From positions 1 to 7,501 of the forward strand of contig SKVS01000241.1 in the NCBI GenBank assembly GCA_007129335.1: a stretch of DNA of 7,501 bases. The letters are read 5' to 3'. Of the stretch, positions 1 through 6,651 are shown in pieces; positions within the stretch are counted from its first letter, which is position 1, and the number at the start of each line of letters is the position of its first letter. This stretch comes from Spirochaetaceae bacterium. Lineage in GTDB: Bacteria > Spirochaetota > Spirochaetia > DSM-27196 > Salinispiraceae. The notes below the pieces were generated by a model. It worked only from the letters and a program-made list of their open reading frames with translations, was not told the origin of the DNA and made no database searches. The position numbers and the translations under genes are program-made.

Positions 1-1
1 A

Positions 2-1408
2 ACCCAGGCTCTAAAAGACCTGGCAACGAAACAGACCTACGGCCCCTTCGTGAAGGAGTACATTCGTAAAGACGGCAGTCGGTATCCAGTAAAACTCCAG
101 GGAGTCCTCATAGAAGATCTGGAAGGGAAAAAGCGCATATGGTCTTTCATTGAGGATATATCTGAGCAGGTAGAAATCCAAAAAAATTTGGTCCTGGCAA
201 AGGAGGAAGCGGAAAAAGCAAGCAAGGCGAAATCAGAATTCCTTGCAAACATGAGCCATGAAATCCGCACTCCCCTGAATGGTGTTATAGGATTCACCGA
301 TATGCTGTTAACAACCGATCTGGATGCTTCCCAGCAGGAGTTTGTTACCAATGCAAATTCTGCAGGGAAAACCCTTTTAGGCATAATTAATGACATCCTG
401 GATTTTTCCAAAATCGAAGCAGGAATGATGGAGCTTGAAGAAATCCAGACCTATATGGCAGATTTTTTCCAGGACATCAAAAACATGTTCTCCTTGAGCG
501 CCACCAGGAAGGACCTCTCGCTCAATCTCTTGCTTCCTGCAACTATGCCAGCCTACGCCTATATCGATCCGGTAAGATTAAAACAGGTCATGGTCAACCT
601 CATAGGAAATGCGTTAAAATTTACCTCAAAGGGATCGGTTGATGTGGTGGTACAATACACCCCTGTCACCCAAACCAGGGGTGTGTATACCATCGGTGTT
701 CGGGACACGGGTATTGGCATAGCTCCGGAAAACCAGGTAAAACTCTTCAATGCCTTTACCCAGGCTGACAGCACAACCACCAGAAATTTTGGGGGAACAG
801 GTCTTGGTCTGATTATTTCGGATACCATTGTTCGAAAAATGGGAGGGAAGATCCAGTTGGAAAGCAAGCTGGGCCAGGGCACGGAGTTTTATTTCTCCCT
901 GGAAACCCGGGTGGAAGAGCAAGCTGACCAAACAGAAAAGGATAAAAGGGGGAAGGCAAAAATGGAACAACCTGCAAAGAAAATTGACCTAACTCCCTTG
1001 AACCCAAACCAGAGGGTACAACCGCACCCCATAACGATCCTCATAGCCGAAGATGTGGAAATGAACACTCTCCTGGTGAAATCCTTTATTGGAAAGATTA
1101 CGCCTCATGCAATTATTCTGGAAGCCCGTACGGGCAAACAGGCGGTAGAAATGCTGAGCTGTAACCGGGTTGATCTGGTGCTCATGGATATTCAAATGCC
1201 CGAGATGGATGGCATTGAAGCGACAAAACACATCCGTTCTACAGAATCACCTGGTGAAAGGACCCCCATAATTGCTCTGACTGCAGGTGCCCTGAAAGAT
1301 GAGCAGGAAAAATGTACTGCCGCAGGCATGGACAACTTTCTCACCAAACCCCTGCAATTAGACAGGTTAAGGGAAATAATTCTGACCTATACCGGTACAC
1401 ACAAATGA
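2..1408 (+). CDS. Hybrid sensor histidine kinase (PAS-HisKA-HATPase_c-REC), 5'-truncated
   Basis: This is the C-terminal 468 residues of a hybrid two-component kinase. The reading frame is open to the left edge, so the GTG at 50 is an internal valine and the true start lies outside the window. Numbering from the first visible codon, residues 1-55 read as the end of a PAS domain (KDGSRYPV, then a strand ending SFIEDIS) and 56-75 as a linker helix. The HisKA domain follows, with phospho-acceptor His86 in SHEIRTPLN. HATPase_c shows the N box (NLIGNALKF, about 199-207), G1 box (DTGIGI, 235-240) and G2 box (GGTGLGL, 264-270). A polar linker leads to a receiver domain with the acidic pair Glu350/Asp351, phospho-acceptor Asp396 in MDIQMPEMDG, Thr427 and Lys449. 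All key residues are present, so it should autophosphorylate and pass phosphate to its own receiver, then presumably to an HPt protein encoded elsewhere. The signal and the localisation cannot be judged because the N-terminus is missing. Its stop codon overlaps the next start. Confidence 0.95.
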   Translation, partial: TQALKDLATKQTYGPFVKEYIRKDGSRYPVKLQGVLIEDLEGKKRIWSFIEDISEQVEIQKNLVLAKEEAEKASKAKSEFLANMSHEIRTPLNGVIGFTDMLLTTDLDASQQEFVTNANSAGKTLLGIINDILDFSKIEAGMMELEEIQTYMADFFQDIKNMFSLSATRKDLSLNLLLPATMPAYAYIDPVRLKQVMVNLIGNALKFTSKGSVDVVVQYTPVTQTRGVYTIGVRDTGIGIAPENQVKLFNAFTQADSTTTRNFGGTGLGLIISDTIVRKMGGKIQLESKLGQGTEFYFSLETRVEEQADQTEKDKRGKAKMEQPAKKIDLTPLNPNQRVQPHPITILIAEDVEMNTLLVKSFIGKITPHAIILEARTGKQAVEMLSCNRVDLVLMDIQMPEMDGIEATKHIRSTESPGERTPIIALTAGALKDEQEKCTAAGMDNFLTKPLQLDRLREIILTYTGTHK

Positions 1409-2745
1409 ACAACCGGGTCACAAGTCTGGGTACAGATCCAACCCTGAAAGTTCTGATACGCCTTGCCCTCCCTTCCATGGCGAGCCTGTTGATAAATGCC
1501 AGCTATAATATTATCGACTCCCTTTTTGTGGGCCGGGTTGTGGGAACAGTAGGCTTGGCAGCAGTTGGTCTGAATTTTCCTTACTACATTTTTCTTATAT
1601 CCCTGGGAGTGTTGGTAGGAGTCGGAGGTGCAGCCCGAATTTCCCGCAGCCTGGGTGAACACCAATACCCTAGAGCCCAACGGGGGCTTGGTTCTTCAAT
1701 AGCCCTATTACTCATCCTGAGCATTGGAACTACGCTGGTCTTTGCCAGTATGCCCGGGTTCTGGGTACGGGTACTCGGAGCCAGAGGAGAGGCTTATGAA
1801 GGTGCCCGGTCATACTTCTCTATCATAGCCCTGGGCTCCACCTTTGTATTGTTCAACCAGTCCCTGAATAACCTTGTATATGCCGAAGGAAATGGATCAA
1901 TTGGGTTTGCATCCCTGGCCTTTTCCAGCATAACTAATATCATCCTGGACTGGTTGTTCATTGTGGTTCTGGGCTGGGGAATCGAGGGCGCAGCCTGGGC
2001 AACCTTTATTGCCCAGGGTTTGGGAACTATGCTCCTGGTAGCCTATTTTTTTCTCCCGGTGAGTCAGTTGAAAATGAACTTGAACTGGGACAGGGAAAGC
2101 ATTCGGTACATACTCCGTATTGGCTTCTCGGCTGCCCTGAGGACTTTCTCGGTGGTATTCTTCGGCATTACCATTAACTTCCAGGCTTTCCGGGCTGAGG
2201 GTGACATGGGGATTGCGGTTGCCTCGGTCATTTTTCGGGTAATCAGTTTTGTCATACTTCCAGCATTCGGAATTAACCAGGCTTTCCTGCCAATTGCAGC
2301 GTATAACTACGGGGCAAAACAGTATGACCGGATGCTCAGCGCTTCAAAACAGGCCATTGTCCTGGGACTGGGGGTCTGTTACACCGCAGCCCTTTTGGTT
2401 GGGATATTTTCATCCCGCCTTGCACTGGCCTTTAATCCCGATCCTGTTTTCGTGGATCTTGCAGGCCAGGGCTTCCGGATTGCATTTCTGGCTACTCCCC
2501 TGATTATCTTCAACCTGGTAGCCTCAGGCATGTACCAGGCAATTGGGGCAGCGCGGCAAAGCATTCTCATTGCCCTTTCGCGGATGGTCTTTTTTCTCCT
2601 GCCGCTCATGCTCATTCTGCCAACATTCCTGGGAATCCGGGGTATTTGGATTGCCTTCCCTACGGGCGAAACCCTCACCGCACTCTTTGCCATTCTCATG
2701 GGCTACCCGGTAGTAGCAATGCTGAGACAGGAGGCAGAATTGTGA
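1405..2745 (+). CDS. MATE-family multidrug/cation efflux protein
   Basis: A 446-residue polytopic inner-membrane protein, the usual length for the MATE family, with about 12 hydrophobic segments and short loops. The family exports drugs or metabolites in exchange for Na+ or H+. Family hallmarks visible here are an N-terminal LALPSMASLLINASYNIID stretch (residues 20-38) leading into FVGRVVGTVGLAAVGL; the first-half signature AEGNGSIGFA (160-169) followed by NIILDWLFI (178-186) and GIEGAAWAT; and the second-half signature AFGINQAFLPIAAYNYGAK (287-305). These features fit the MepA/DinF-like branch better than NorM, but the substrate cannot be predicted. I chose ATG 1405 because it overlaps the upstream stop as ATGA and the homologous sequence begins there. 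The 31-codon upstream extension merely reads through the receiver-domain coding sequence out of frame. No Shine-Dalgarno sequence precedes 1405, which points to translational coupling. The clustering with signalling genes suggests co-regulation rather than a known pathway. Confidence 0.93.
   Translation: MNNRVTSLGTDPTLKVLIRLALPSMASLLINASYNIIDSLFVGRVVGTVGLAAVGLNFPYYIFLISLGVLVGVGGAARISRSLGEHQYPRAQRGLGSSIALLLILSIGTTLVFASMPGFWVRVLGARGEAYEGARSYFSIIALGSTFVLFNQSLNNLVYAEGNGSIGFASLAFSSITNIILDWLFIVVLGWGIEGAAWATFIAQGLGTMLLVAYFFLPVSQLKMNLNWDRESIRYILRIGFSAALRTFSVVFFGITINFQAFRAEGDMGIAVASVIFRVISFVILPAFGINQAFLPIAAYNYGAKQYDRMLSASKQAIVLGLGVCYTAALLVGIFSSRLALAFNPDPVFVDLAGQGFRIAFLATPLIIFNLVASGMYQAIGAARQSILIALSRMVFFLLPLMLILPTFLGIRGIWIAFPTGETLTALFAILMGYPVVAMLRQEAEL
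2729..2734 (+). promoter_or_regulatory. Ribosome binding site for the TPR-GGDEF gene
   Basis: A perfect AGGAGG hexamer lies inside the 3' end of the MATE gene, seven bases before GTG 2742. It decides the start of the downstream gene in favour of this GTG rather than the in-frame ATG at 2646. Confidence 0.85.
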
Positions 2746-4265
2746 ACCCCTATACGAAAGCCGAACAAGCACTGGCCCAGGGAGATCCCCAGTCGGCACT
2801 CAGTCTTTACCTACTAGCCGTTGAAGACCCAGAAACCCTGGCCTCTGCACCGGGAGGACTGTCTGAGATCTATCGCAAAGCTGCCCGGTCTGCCTTTCTA
2901 CTACAAGATCATCCAAGAGCAATAGAATTTGCACGAAAAGCGCTGATTGCAGCAAAGGAAGGGAATAATACCCTGGAACAAGGAGAAGCCAATATTACCC
3001 TTGGAGTCTTATACGGGAATATGAACGCTTGGGAGCTTTCCATTGACCATAGCAGGAAGGGCTACGAATTGGTTCAGACAGAAGCACCTATACGTGCCGC
3101 TGCTGCTCTGAATAACATCGGAAACGTATACGAAGCAATGGGTCATATTCCCCAGGCCATTGAATACTTCGAGTCATCTGCGGCCTTGTATCAGGATCTA
3201 GATACAACAGACAGAAATTTTGGAATAATATTGGGCAACCTCGGAAAGCTCAAAGCAGAACAAGGCCTGACCGAAGAAGGACTGGAACTCCTGAACAATG
3301 GGGTTCATATTTTTGAAAACCTGGGGGATCTTCAATATCAAGCCCACACTTTGGCAAAAATAGCCCGGGTTTGGGAACAGCAGGGATTGATCCATCAGGC
3401 AGAGGTTCTGTACCGCGATGCTCTTGATCTTCTGGACAGGTCACCCCATCCCCTGTGGAAAGCAGAAATTCTGATACAGTTGGGCATAGGTCTTATTGAC
3501 CATGGTAAATTTCATGAGGCCGGGCCGGTCCTGGAACAAGCACTGAACCTTATAGATCCGGAAAAGCCTTCTCGAAATCTGTCAAACTATTACCAGGCCA
3601 TGGGCAGGTACCACGAGTCGAAACAGGACTACCGGCAAGCCCTGGAGCATCACCGAAAATATGCCCAATGGGTACTGGAACTGCAAAAACAGCAGGGTTC
3701 GAATAACCTGGCAAAAGCCCTTGCCCTCCTGGACACCGAAAGGCTGAAGCTGGAAAAAGAACTTTTTCGGATCAAAAACGAAGAACTTCAGAACCAGGTT
3801 ATCCGAGATCCCTTAACAGGGTTGTACAACCGGCGCTACCTCATGGATCAGCTTCCTACTGAGCTTGCGCGCATACAGCGCTCTGGGGATGCCATGGGTT
3901 TCGGATTTGTGGATGTTAACGCATTCAAGGAAATTAACGATGTCCACTCTCATTTGGTGGGTGACAAGGTCCTGGTACAGCTGGCAAAGATATTTCAAAA
4001 AACCCTGCGTCAATCGGACACCACCATTCGATACGGAGGTGACGAATTTATCCTCTTCATGCCAGGAGTTGGACAGTCATCCCTGGAAGAAATGCAAAAG
4101 AAACTGGAACAGGCAGTACAATCATACCCCTGGCATGAGCTGAGTCCCAACCTGGAGGTTAGTGTGAGCGTGGGAATAATACTCTCTGAAGACAGGGTTG
4201 ATCTGGATGAAATTCTCCACATTGCAGACTCCCGAATGTATCAAAGGAAAACCAGACAAGATTGA
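2742..4265 (+). CDS. TPR-repeat diguanylate cyclase (GGDEF)
   Basis: A 507-residue soluble protein with no signal peptide or membrane segment, predicted to make cyclic di-GMP from two GTP. Residues about 5-315 form some seven TPR-like helix pairs, with clear units near 82-113, 120-150, 162-193, 202-232, 242-272 and 282-312. A charged coiled-coil-like helix (about 320-352) links them to the GGDEF domain, which opens with RDPLTGLYNRRY (355-366). The catalytic residues are intact: metal-binding Asp391, the guanine contacts Asn399 and Asp408, and GGDEF at 432-436. An RxxD inhibitory I-site (Arg423 to Asp426) sits at the canonical spacing, so product feedback is expected. There is no receiver domain, so control is probably through ligand or protein binding to the TPR array. 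The GTG start overlaps the MATE stop by four bases (GTGA) and has a strong Shine-Dalgarno. The Gly of the usual GHxxGD is Ser here, and the usual DxD is DVN; both seem tolerable. Confidence 0.93.
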   Translation: MNPYTKAEQALAQGDPQSALSLYLLAVEDPETLASAPGGLSEIYRKAARSAFLLQDHPRAIEFARKALIAAKEGNNTLEQGEANITLGVLYGNMNAWELSIDHSRKGYELVQTEAPIRAAAALNNIGNVYEAMGHIPQAIEYFESSAALYQDLDTTDRNFGIILGNLGKLKAEQGLTEEGLELLNNGVHIFENLGDLQYQAHTLAKIARVWEQQGLIHQAEVLYRDALDLLDRSPHPLWKAEILIQLGIGLIDHGKFHEAGPVLEQALNLIDPEKPSRNLSNYYQAMGRYHESKQDYRQALEHHRKYAQWVLELQKQQGSNNLAKALALLDTERLKLEKELFRIKNEELQNQVIRDPLTGLYNRRYLMDQLPTELARIQRSGDAMGFGFVDVNAFKEINDVHSHLVGDKVLVQLAKIFQKTLRQSDTTIRYGGDEFILFMPGVGQSSLEEMQKKLEQAVQSYPWHELSPNLEVSVSVGIILSEDRVDLDEILHIADSRMYQRKTRQD

Positions 4266-4297
4266 CACCTAACCCTTCAGAGGCCTAAACTGACTGT

Positions 4298-5812
4298 ATG
4301 GACGTCAACAGGGGCAACCATGTGTTGGAACATCTGCGTACTAGTTTACAATCCTCGGTCATAGCCGACCGGAGCAGGGCCCCTCGATGGTATAAAATCG
4401 TTTTCAGCGTGGTTTCCGGCATCCTGGGTCTGTTCTTATACCGGTTCAGTTTATCTTTTCTGGTGGAGACGGTAGTCATAAGCATTACCTGGGCGCAGCT
4501 GTTTCCCATTCTTTCATCCATCGCTTTTGGTCCTGCTTACGGTTTCCTTGCGGGAATAAGCGGCGGAGCATGGTTCCCCTTTTTACTCTGGGCTAACAAC
4601 GGCTGGGCTAATGTTCTTACCTTTGTCCTGGCCCTTTCTACCTACACCCTTTTCGGCTGGGCAAGAAATGGCCGCATTCCCCGGGCAGTTTTCGGACCGG
4701 CCCGTCTTCCCCTGGCATTGGCCTTGGCCATTGGACTTCACTGGGTAGGTTTTACCTTTTTTTTCAATCCCCTTCTCTCTCTGAACCCTACCTTTCCACC
4801 ATTCTGGTACTTCAGTACCATTTCCAGTCTTCCCCCGGAAATACTGTTCAATTTTGTCATCAAAGACGGTTTTAACCTGGCATTCCTTGTTACAAGCAGC
4901 AGTATCCTCTTACGAATTCCAACGGTCAGGCGTATTTTTCACATGAAAAACTACCGTTACAATCAATACAACAGGACAATAGCCATAATTAGTTTAGGTG
5001 TGGGAATTGTCATTTGGTCTGGTTACTATCTCCTGGTGAAACTGCTTATTCATTCACACAACGACGGAAGCTACATCAGCCTTGGATTTCTCATTATTGT
5101 CCTGGGCTCGCTCCTGGCAGCCCGGGTCATTATTTTTTCCCAGGAGAACCAGAATAAGACATCCCTGGCCCTGAGAAGAAGCGAGAACCGGTTACAAGAA
5201 CTGGTACAAGAAAAAAACGTGTTGCTTCGGGAATTGTATCACCGTACCAAGAACAATATGCAAACCATCTCCAGCCTCCTATCCTTGAAAGCAGGGGAAA
5301 AGGATTCCCCCGAAATTCAAGCCCTCCTGATAGACGTAAACACCATGATCCAGTCCATGTCTCTGGTTCACACCCACCTCTACGAATCCCGTAATCTGGC
5401 GTACATTGATATGGAAAACTTCATTCCCGACCTCGCATCCCTGGTGCAACGCAGTTTCCCCCCCAACACCAGCTTTGTGGAGTTCGAATTCTTCCTGGAG
5501 CCGGTCCGCCTTTCCATAGAGTCGGCCATGCCCTGTGCCATGGTGCTTAACGAACTCATAACAAACTCCTTCAAATACGCTGTTCTACCCGGAAGGAATA
5601 CCAGAATTTCCCTGGGCCTTTCCCAACCCGAACCTGAACGCATCCTCCTCTCGCTCAAAGACAACGGACCGGGACTACCCGAAGGTTTCGACCTTGGTAC
5701 CACGAAAACCTTTGGTCTCATTACAGCCCAGTCAATGGTGGAGTCCCAACTGGGGGGCAGCATGGAAATAACCAGTTCACCCCAGGGTCTAGAATATACT
5801 ATTCTGTGGTAA
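4298..5812 (+). CDS. Membrane sensor histidine kinase, HisKA_2 type
   Basis: A 504-residue protein with a long membrane domain followed by a kinase core. About eight hydrophobic segments lie within residues 33-282 (roughly 33-49, 52-77, 79-97, 104-121, 137-158, 181-205, 228-250 and 260-281), with only short loops, so there is no sizeable periplasmic sensor domain. A short coil (about 284-308) leads to the HisKA_2 phospho-acceptor region ELYHRTKNNMQTISSLLSL, with His315. The ATPase part has the N box LNELITNSFKYA (417-428), the G1 region DNGPGLPEGF (455-464) and the FGL...QLGG segment (472-487). Kinases of this type usually act on stand-alone response regulators; none is encoded here. The protein is complete and ends at the normal C-terminus of the ATPase fold. 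ATG 4298 is the first start after an in-frame TAA at 4286. Its Shine-Dalgarno candidate (AGAGG, 4279-4283) is distant, and GTG 4322, preceded by AGGGG, is a plausible alternative. The gene starts 32 bases after the cyclase, probably in the same operon. Confidence 0.9.
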   Translation: MDVNRGNHVLEHLRTSLQSSVIADRSRAPRWYKIVFSVVSGILGLFLYRFSLSFLVETVVISITWAQLFPILSSIAFGPAYGFLAGISGGAWFPFLLWANNGWANVLTFVLALSTYTLFGWARNGRIPRAVFGPARLPLALALAIGLHWVGFTFFFNPLLSLNPTFPPFWYFSTISSLPPEILFNFVIKDGFNLAFLVTSSSILLRIPTVRRIFHMKNYRYNQYNRTIAIISLGVGIVIWSGYYLLVKLLIHSHNDGSYISLGFLIIVLGSLLAARVIIFSQENQNKTSLALRRSENRLQELVQEKNVLLRELYHRTKNNMQTISSLLSLKAGEKDSPEIQALLIDVNTMIQSMSLVHTHLYESRNLAYIDMENFIPDLASLVQRSFPPNTSFVEFEFFLEPVRLSIESAMPCAMVLNELITNSFKYAVLPGRNTRISLGLSQPEPERILLSLKDNGPGLPEGFDLGTTKTFGLITAQSMVESQLGGSMEITSSPQGLEYTILW

Positions 5813-5898
5813 TACTATAATTCAATGACTCCCCAAAAAGACGTACAATCGGGCAAACCGACCTGGAGATCCTTTCATCTGGATGTGTTCACCTGTTC

Positions 5899-5916
5899 TC
5901 TCGGTGTTCTCGGTGC
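5899..5916. repeat. Short 9-bp tandem repeat in intergenic DNA
   Basis: Two adjacent copies of TCTCGGTGN (TCTCGGTGT then TCTCGGTGC) are followed by a further related TC-rich stretch. On the opposite strand this reads as repeated CACCGAGA units. Such 'accgagaacaccgag'-like runs occur in intergenic DNA of various bacteria, in my recollection; the link to any named repeat family is not established. Confidence 0.55.
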
Positions 5917-6028
5917 TCAGGGAGGACCGCAGGCACACATGAGTGTTTTCCTCGATACCATAGTGGTTAGGAGAAAGCATCTGACTGAAGAGAATCTCAT
6001 AGAACTGATTGCCTAATGCAGCATACTG

Positions 6029-6088
6029 CCAGGAGCGACCAGCACCCCTCATTGTCCTTGGAGCGCTTATTTTGGGTTTTTTGTTTTT
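6029..6088 (+). terminator. Possible weak rho-independent terminator of the signalling operon
   Basis: A bulged inverted repeat (CCAGGA at 6029-6034 against TCCTTGG at 6055-6061) has a long loop. After a gap of several bases comes a T-rich tract (6069-6088) containing a run of six T. The stem is short and not adjacent to the T-run, so this is a poor match to a classical terminator. Its placement between the operon and the next promoter is the main support. Confidence 0.22.
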
Positions 6089-6097
6089 AACAGGCTT

Positions 6098-6125
6098 TTG
6101 TAAGATGTCCCCAATCTTCTATAAT
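6098..6125 (+). promoter_or_regulatory. Sigma-70-like promoter of the YchJ-family gene
   Basis: A perfect TATAAT -10 box lies at 6120-6125, 16 bases downstream of TTGTAA (6098-6103), which matches the TTGACA -35 consensus at four of six positions. Transcription would begin near 6132, giving a leader of about 20 bases before the ATG at 6154. This suggests the gene is transcribed independently of the upstream signalling operon. Confidence 0.6.
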
Positions 6126-6143
6126 AACCTTTATCCCACCCCT

Positions 6144-6149
6144 GGAGGA
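6144..6149 (+). promoter_or_regulatory. Ribosome binding site for the YchJ-family gene
   Basis: GGAGGA ends four bases before ATG 6154, a strong and well-placed Shine-Dalgarno that fixes this start. Confidence 0.8.
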
Positions 6150-6153
6150 ACCT

Positions 6154-6642
6154 ATGGCCCATTGTCCCTGTGGTAGTAACAAACATTTCAAGGACTGCTG
6201 TGAACCGGCCCTGCTCGGCGCAGTACTCCCGTCAACCGCTGAAGCGCTTATGCGAAGCAGATATACTGCGTACACCAAGCACCTGGTGGACTTCATCTAC
6301 CGGACCCACCACCCCAGTACCAGAGACAATCTAGACCTGGAACAGGTCAAACAATGGTCGGAACAATCAACCTGGCAGGGGCTGGAAATTCTGCACACCG
6401 AAGCTGGTGGCCCCATGGATAACAGAGGTATTGTCGAATTCAAGGCTTCCTACCAGCAGGATGGCAAGGATTACGAACACCACGAGGTCAGCACCTTTGA
6501 AAAAGTCGAGGGTCAATGGTTTTTCAAAGATGGTCAGACTCCCGTAAGAACTGTCGAACGCGCAGCCCCAAAGGTTGGAAGAAACGATCCCTGCCCCTGC
6601 GGGAGCGGGAAGAAGTACAAGAAGTGCTGCCAGGCAGTATAG
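6154..6642 (+). CDS. ychJ: YchJ-family SEC-C zinc-binding protein
   Basis: A 162-residue cytoplasmic protein of the YchJ (UPF0225) family, close in length to the E. coli member. It starts with a SEC-C motif (Cys4, Cys6, Cys15, Cys16) and ends with a second, canonical one ([18 protein letters not shown], with Cys147, Cys149, Cys158, Cys159). Each motif should bind one zinc ion. Between them lies the NTF2-like middle domain, recognised by [10 protein letters not shown] (31-40), THHPST (51-56), W74 and L77 in the TWQGLEIL stretch, and the WFFKDG turn (122-127). The molecular function of the family is not firmly established. SEC-C motifs in SecA mediate contacts with SecB and the ribosome, so a role in protein handling is only a suggestion. 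The gene has its own promoter and ribosome binding site and runs convergently towards the radical SAM gene, with nine bases between the two stop codons. Confidence 0.93.
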   Translation: MAHCPCGSNKHFKDCCEPALLGAVLPSTAEALMRSRYTAYTKHLVDFIYRTHHPSTRDNLDLEQVKQWSEQSTWQGLEILHTEAGGPMDNRGIVEFKASYQQDGKDYEHHEVSTFEKVEGQWFFKDGQTPVRTVERAAPKVGRNDPCPCGSGKKYKKCCQAV

Positions 6643-6651
6643 GACCTATTC

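Larger units (their letters stand above)
5813..6097. other. Intergenic stretch without a convincing gene
   Basis: I find no supported gene between the kinase and the YchJ-family gene. The stretch contains two tandem copies of a 9-mer (TCTCGGTGT/TCTCGGTGC, 5899-5916), an imperfect hairpin (5946-5975), a tiny GCAG/CTGC inverted repeat (6018-6029) and a T-rich tract (6069-6088). A 63-codon open frame beginning at ATG 5825 has no ribosome binding site and a composition unlike its neighbours. The opposite strand is also open across the 9-mer repeats but encodes only low-complexity Thr-Glu-Asn type sequence there. It may be decayed sequence or an untranslated regulatory region. Confidence 0.6.

Noticed and set aside
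1312..1404. Upstream extension of the MATE protein to ATG 1312
   Set aside because: It overlaps the conserved end of the receiver domain out of frame, and the extra residues do not look like a MATE N-terminus; ATG 1405 fits the family and overlaps the stop.
2646..2741. Upstream extension of the TPR-GGDEF protein to ATG 2646
   Set aside because: The extra 32 residues are a shadow of the MATE C-terminus; GTG 2742 has a perfect AGGAGG at seven bases.
5816..5821. TATAAT hexamer just after the HisKA_2 stop codon
   Set aside because: No credible -35 element at the right distance and no gene close downstream that would use it.
5825..6016. 63-codon open frame on the + strand in the gap after the HisKA_2 kinase
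   Set aside because: No ribosome binding site, no recognisable domain, low-complexity repeat in the middle, and the reverse strand is open too. I treat it as chance or relic sequence.
5822..6052. 76-codon open frame on the - strand across the same gap
   Set aside because: Its Thr-Glu-Asn-rich part is simply the translation of the tandem 9-mers; there is no Shine-Dalgarno or family resemblance.
6015..6170. Open stretch encoding a hydrophobic segment followed by Cys, resembling a lipoprotein signal
   Set aside because: No usable start codon, no proper lipobox (Phe before the Cys), and it runs into the promoter and start of the YchJ-family gene.
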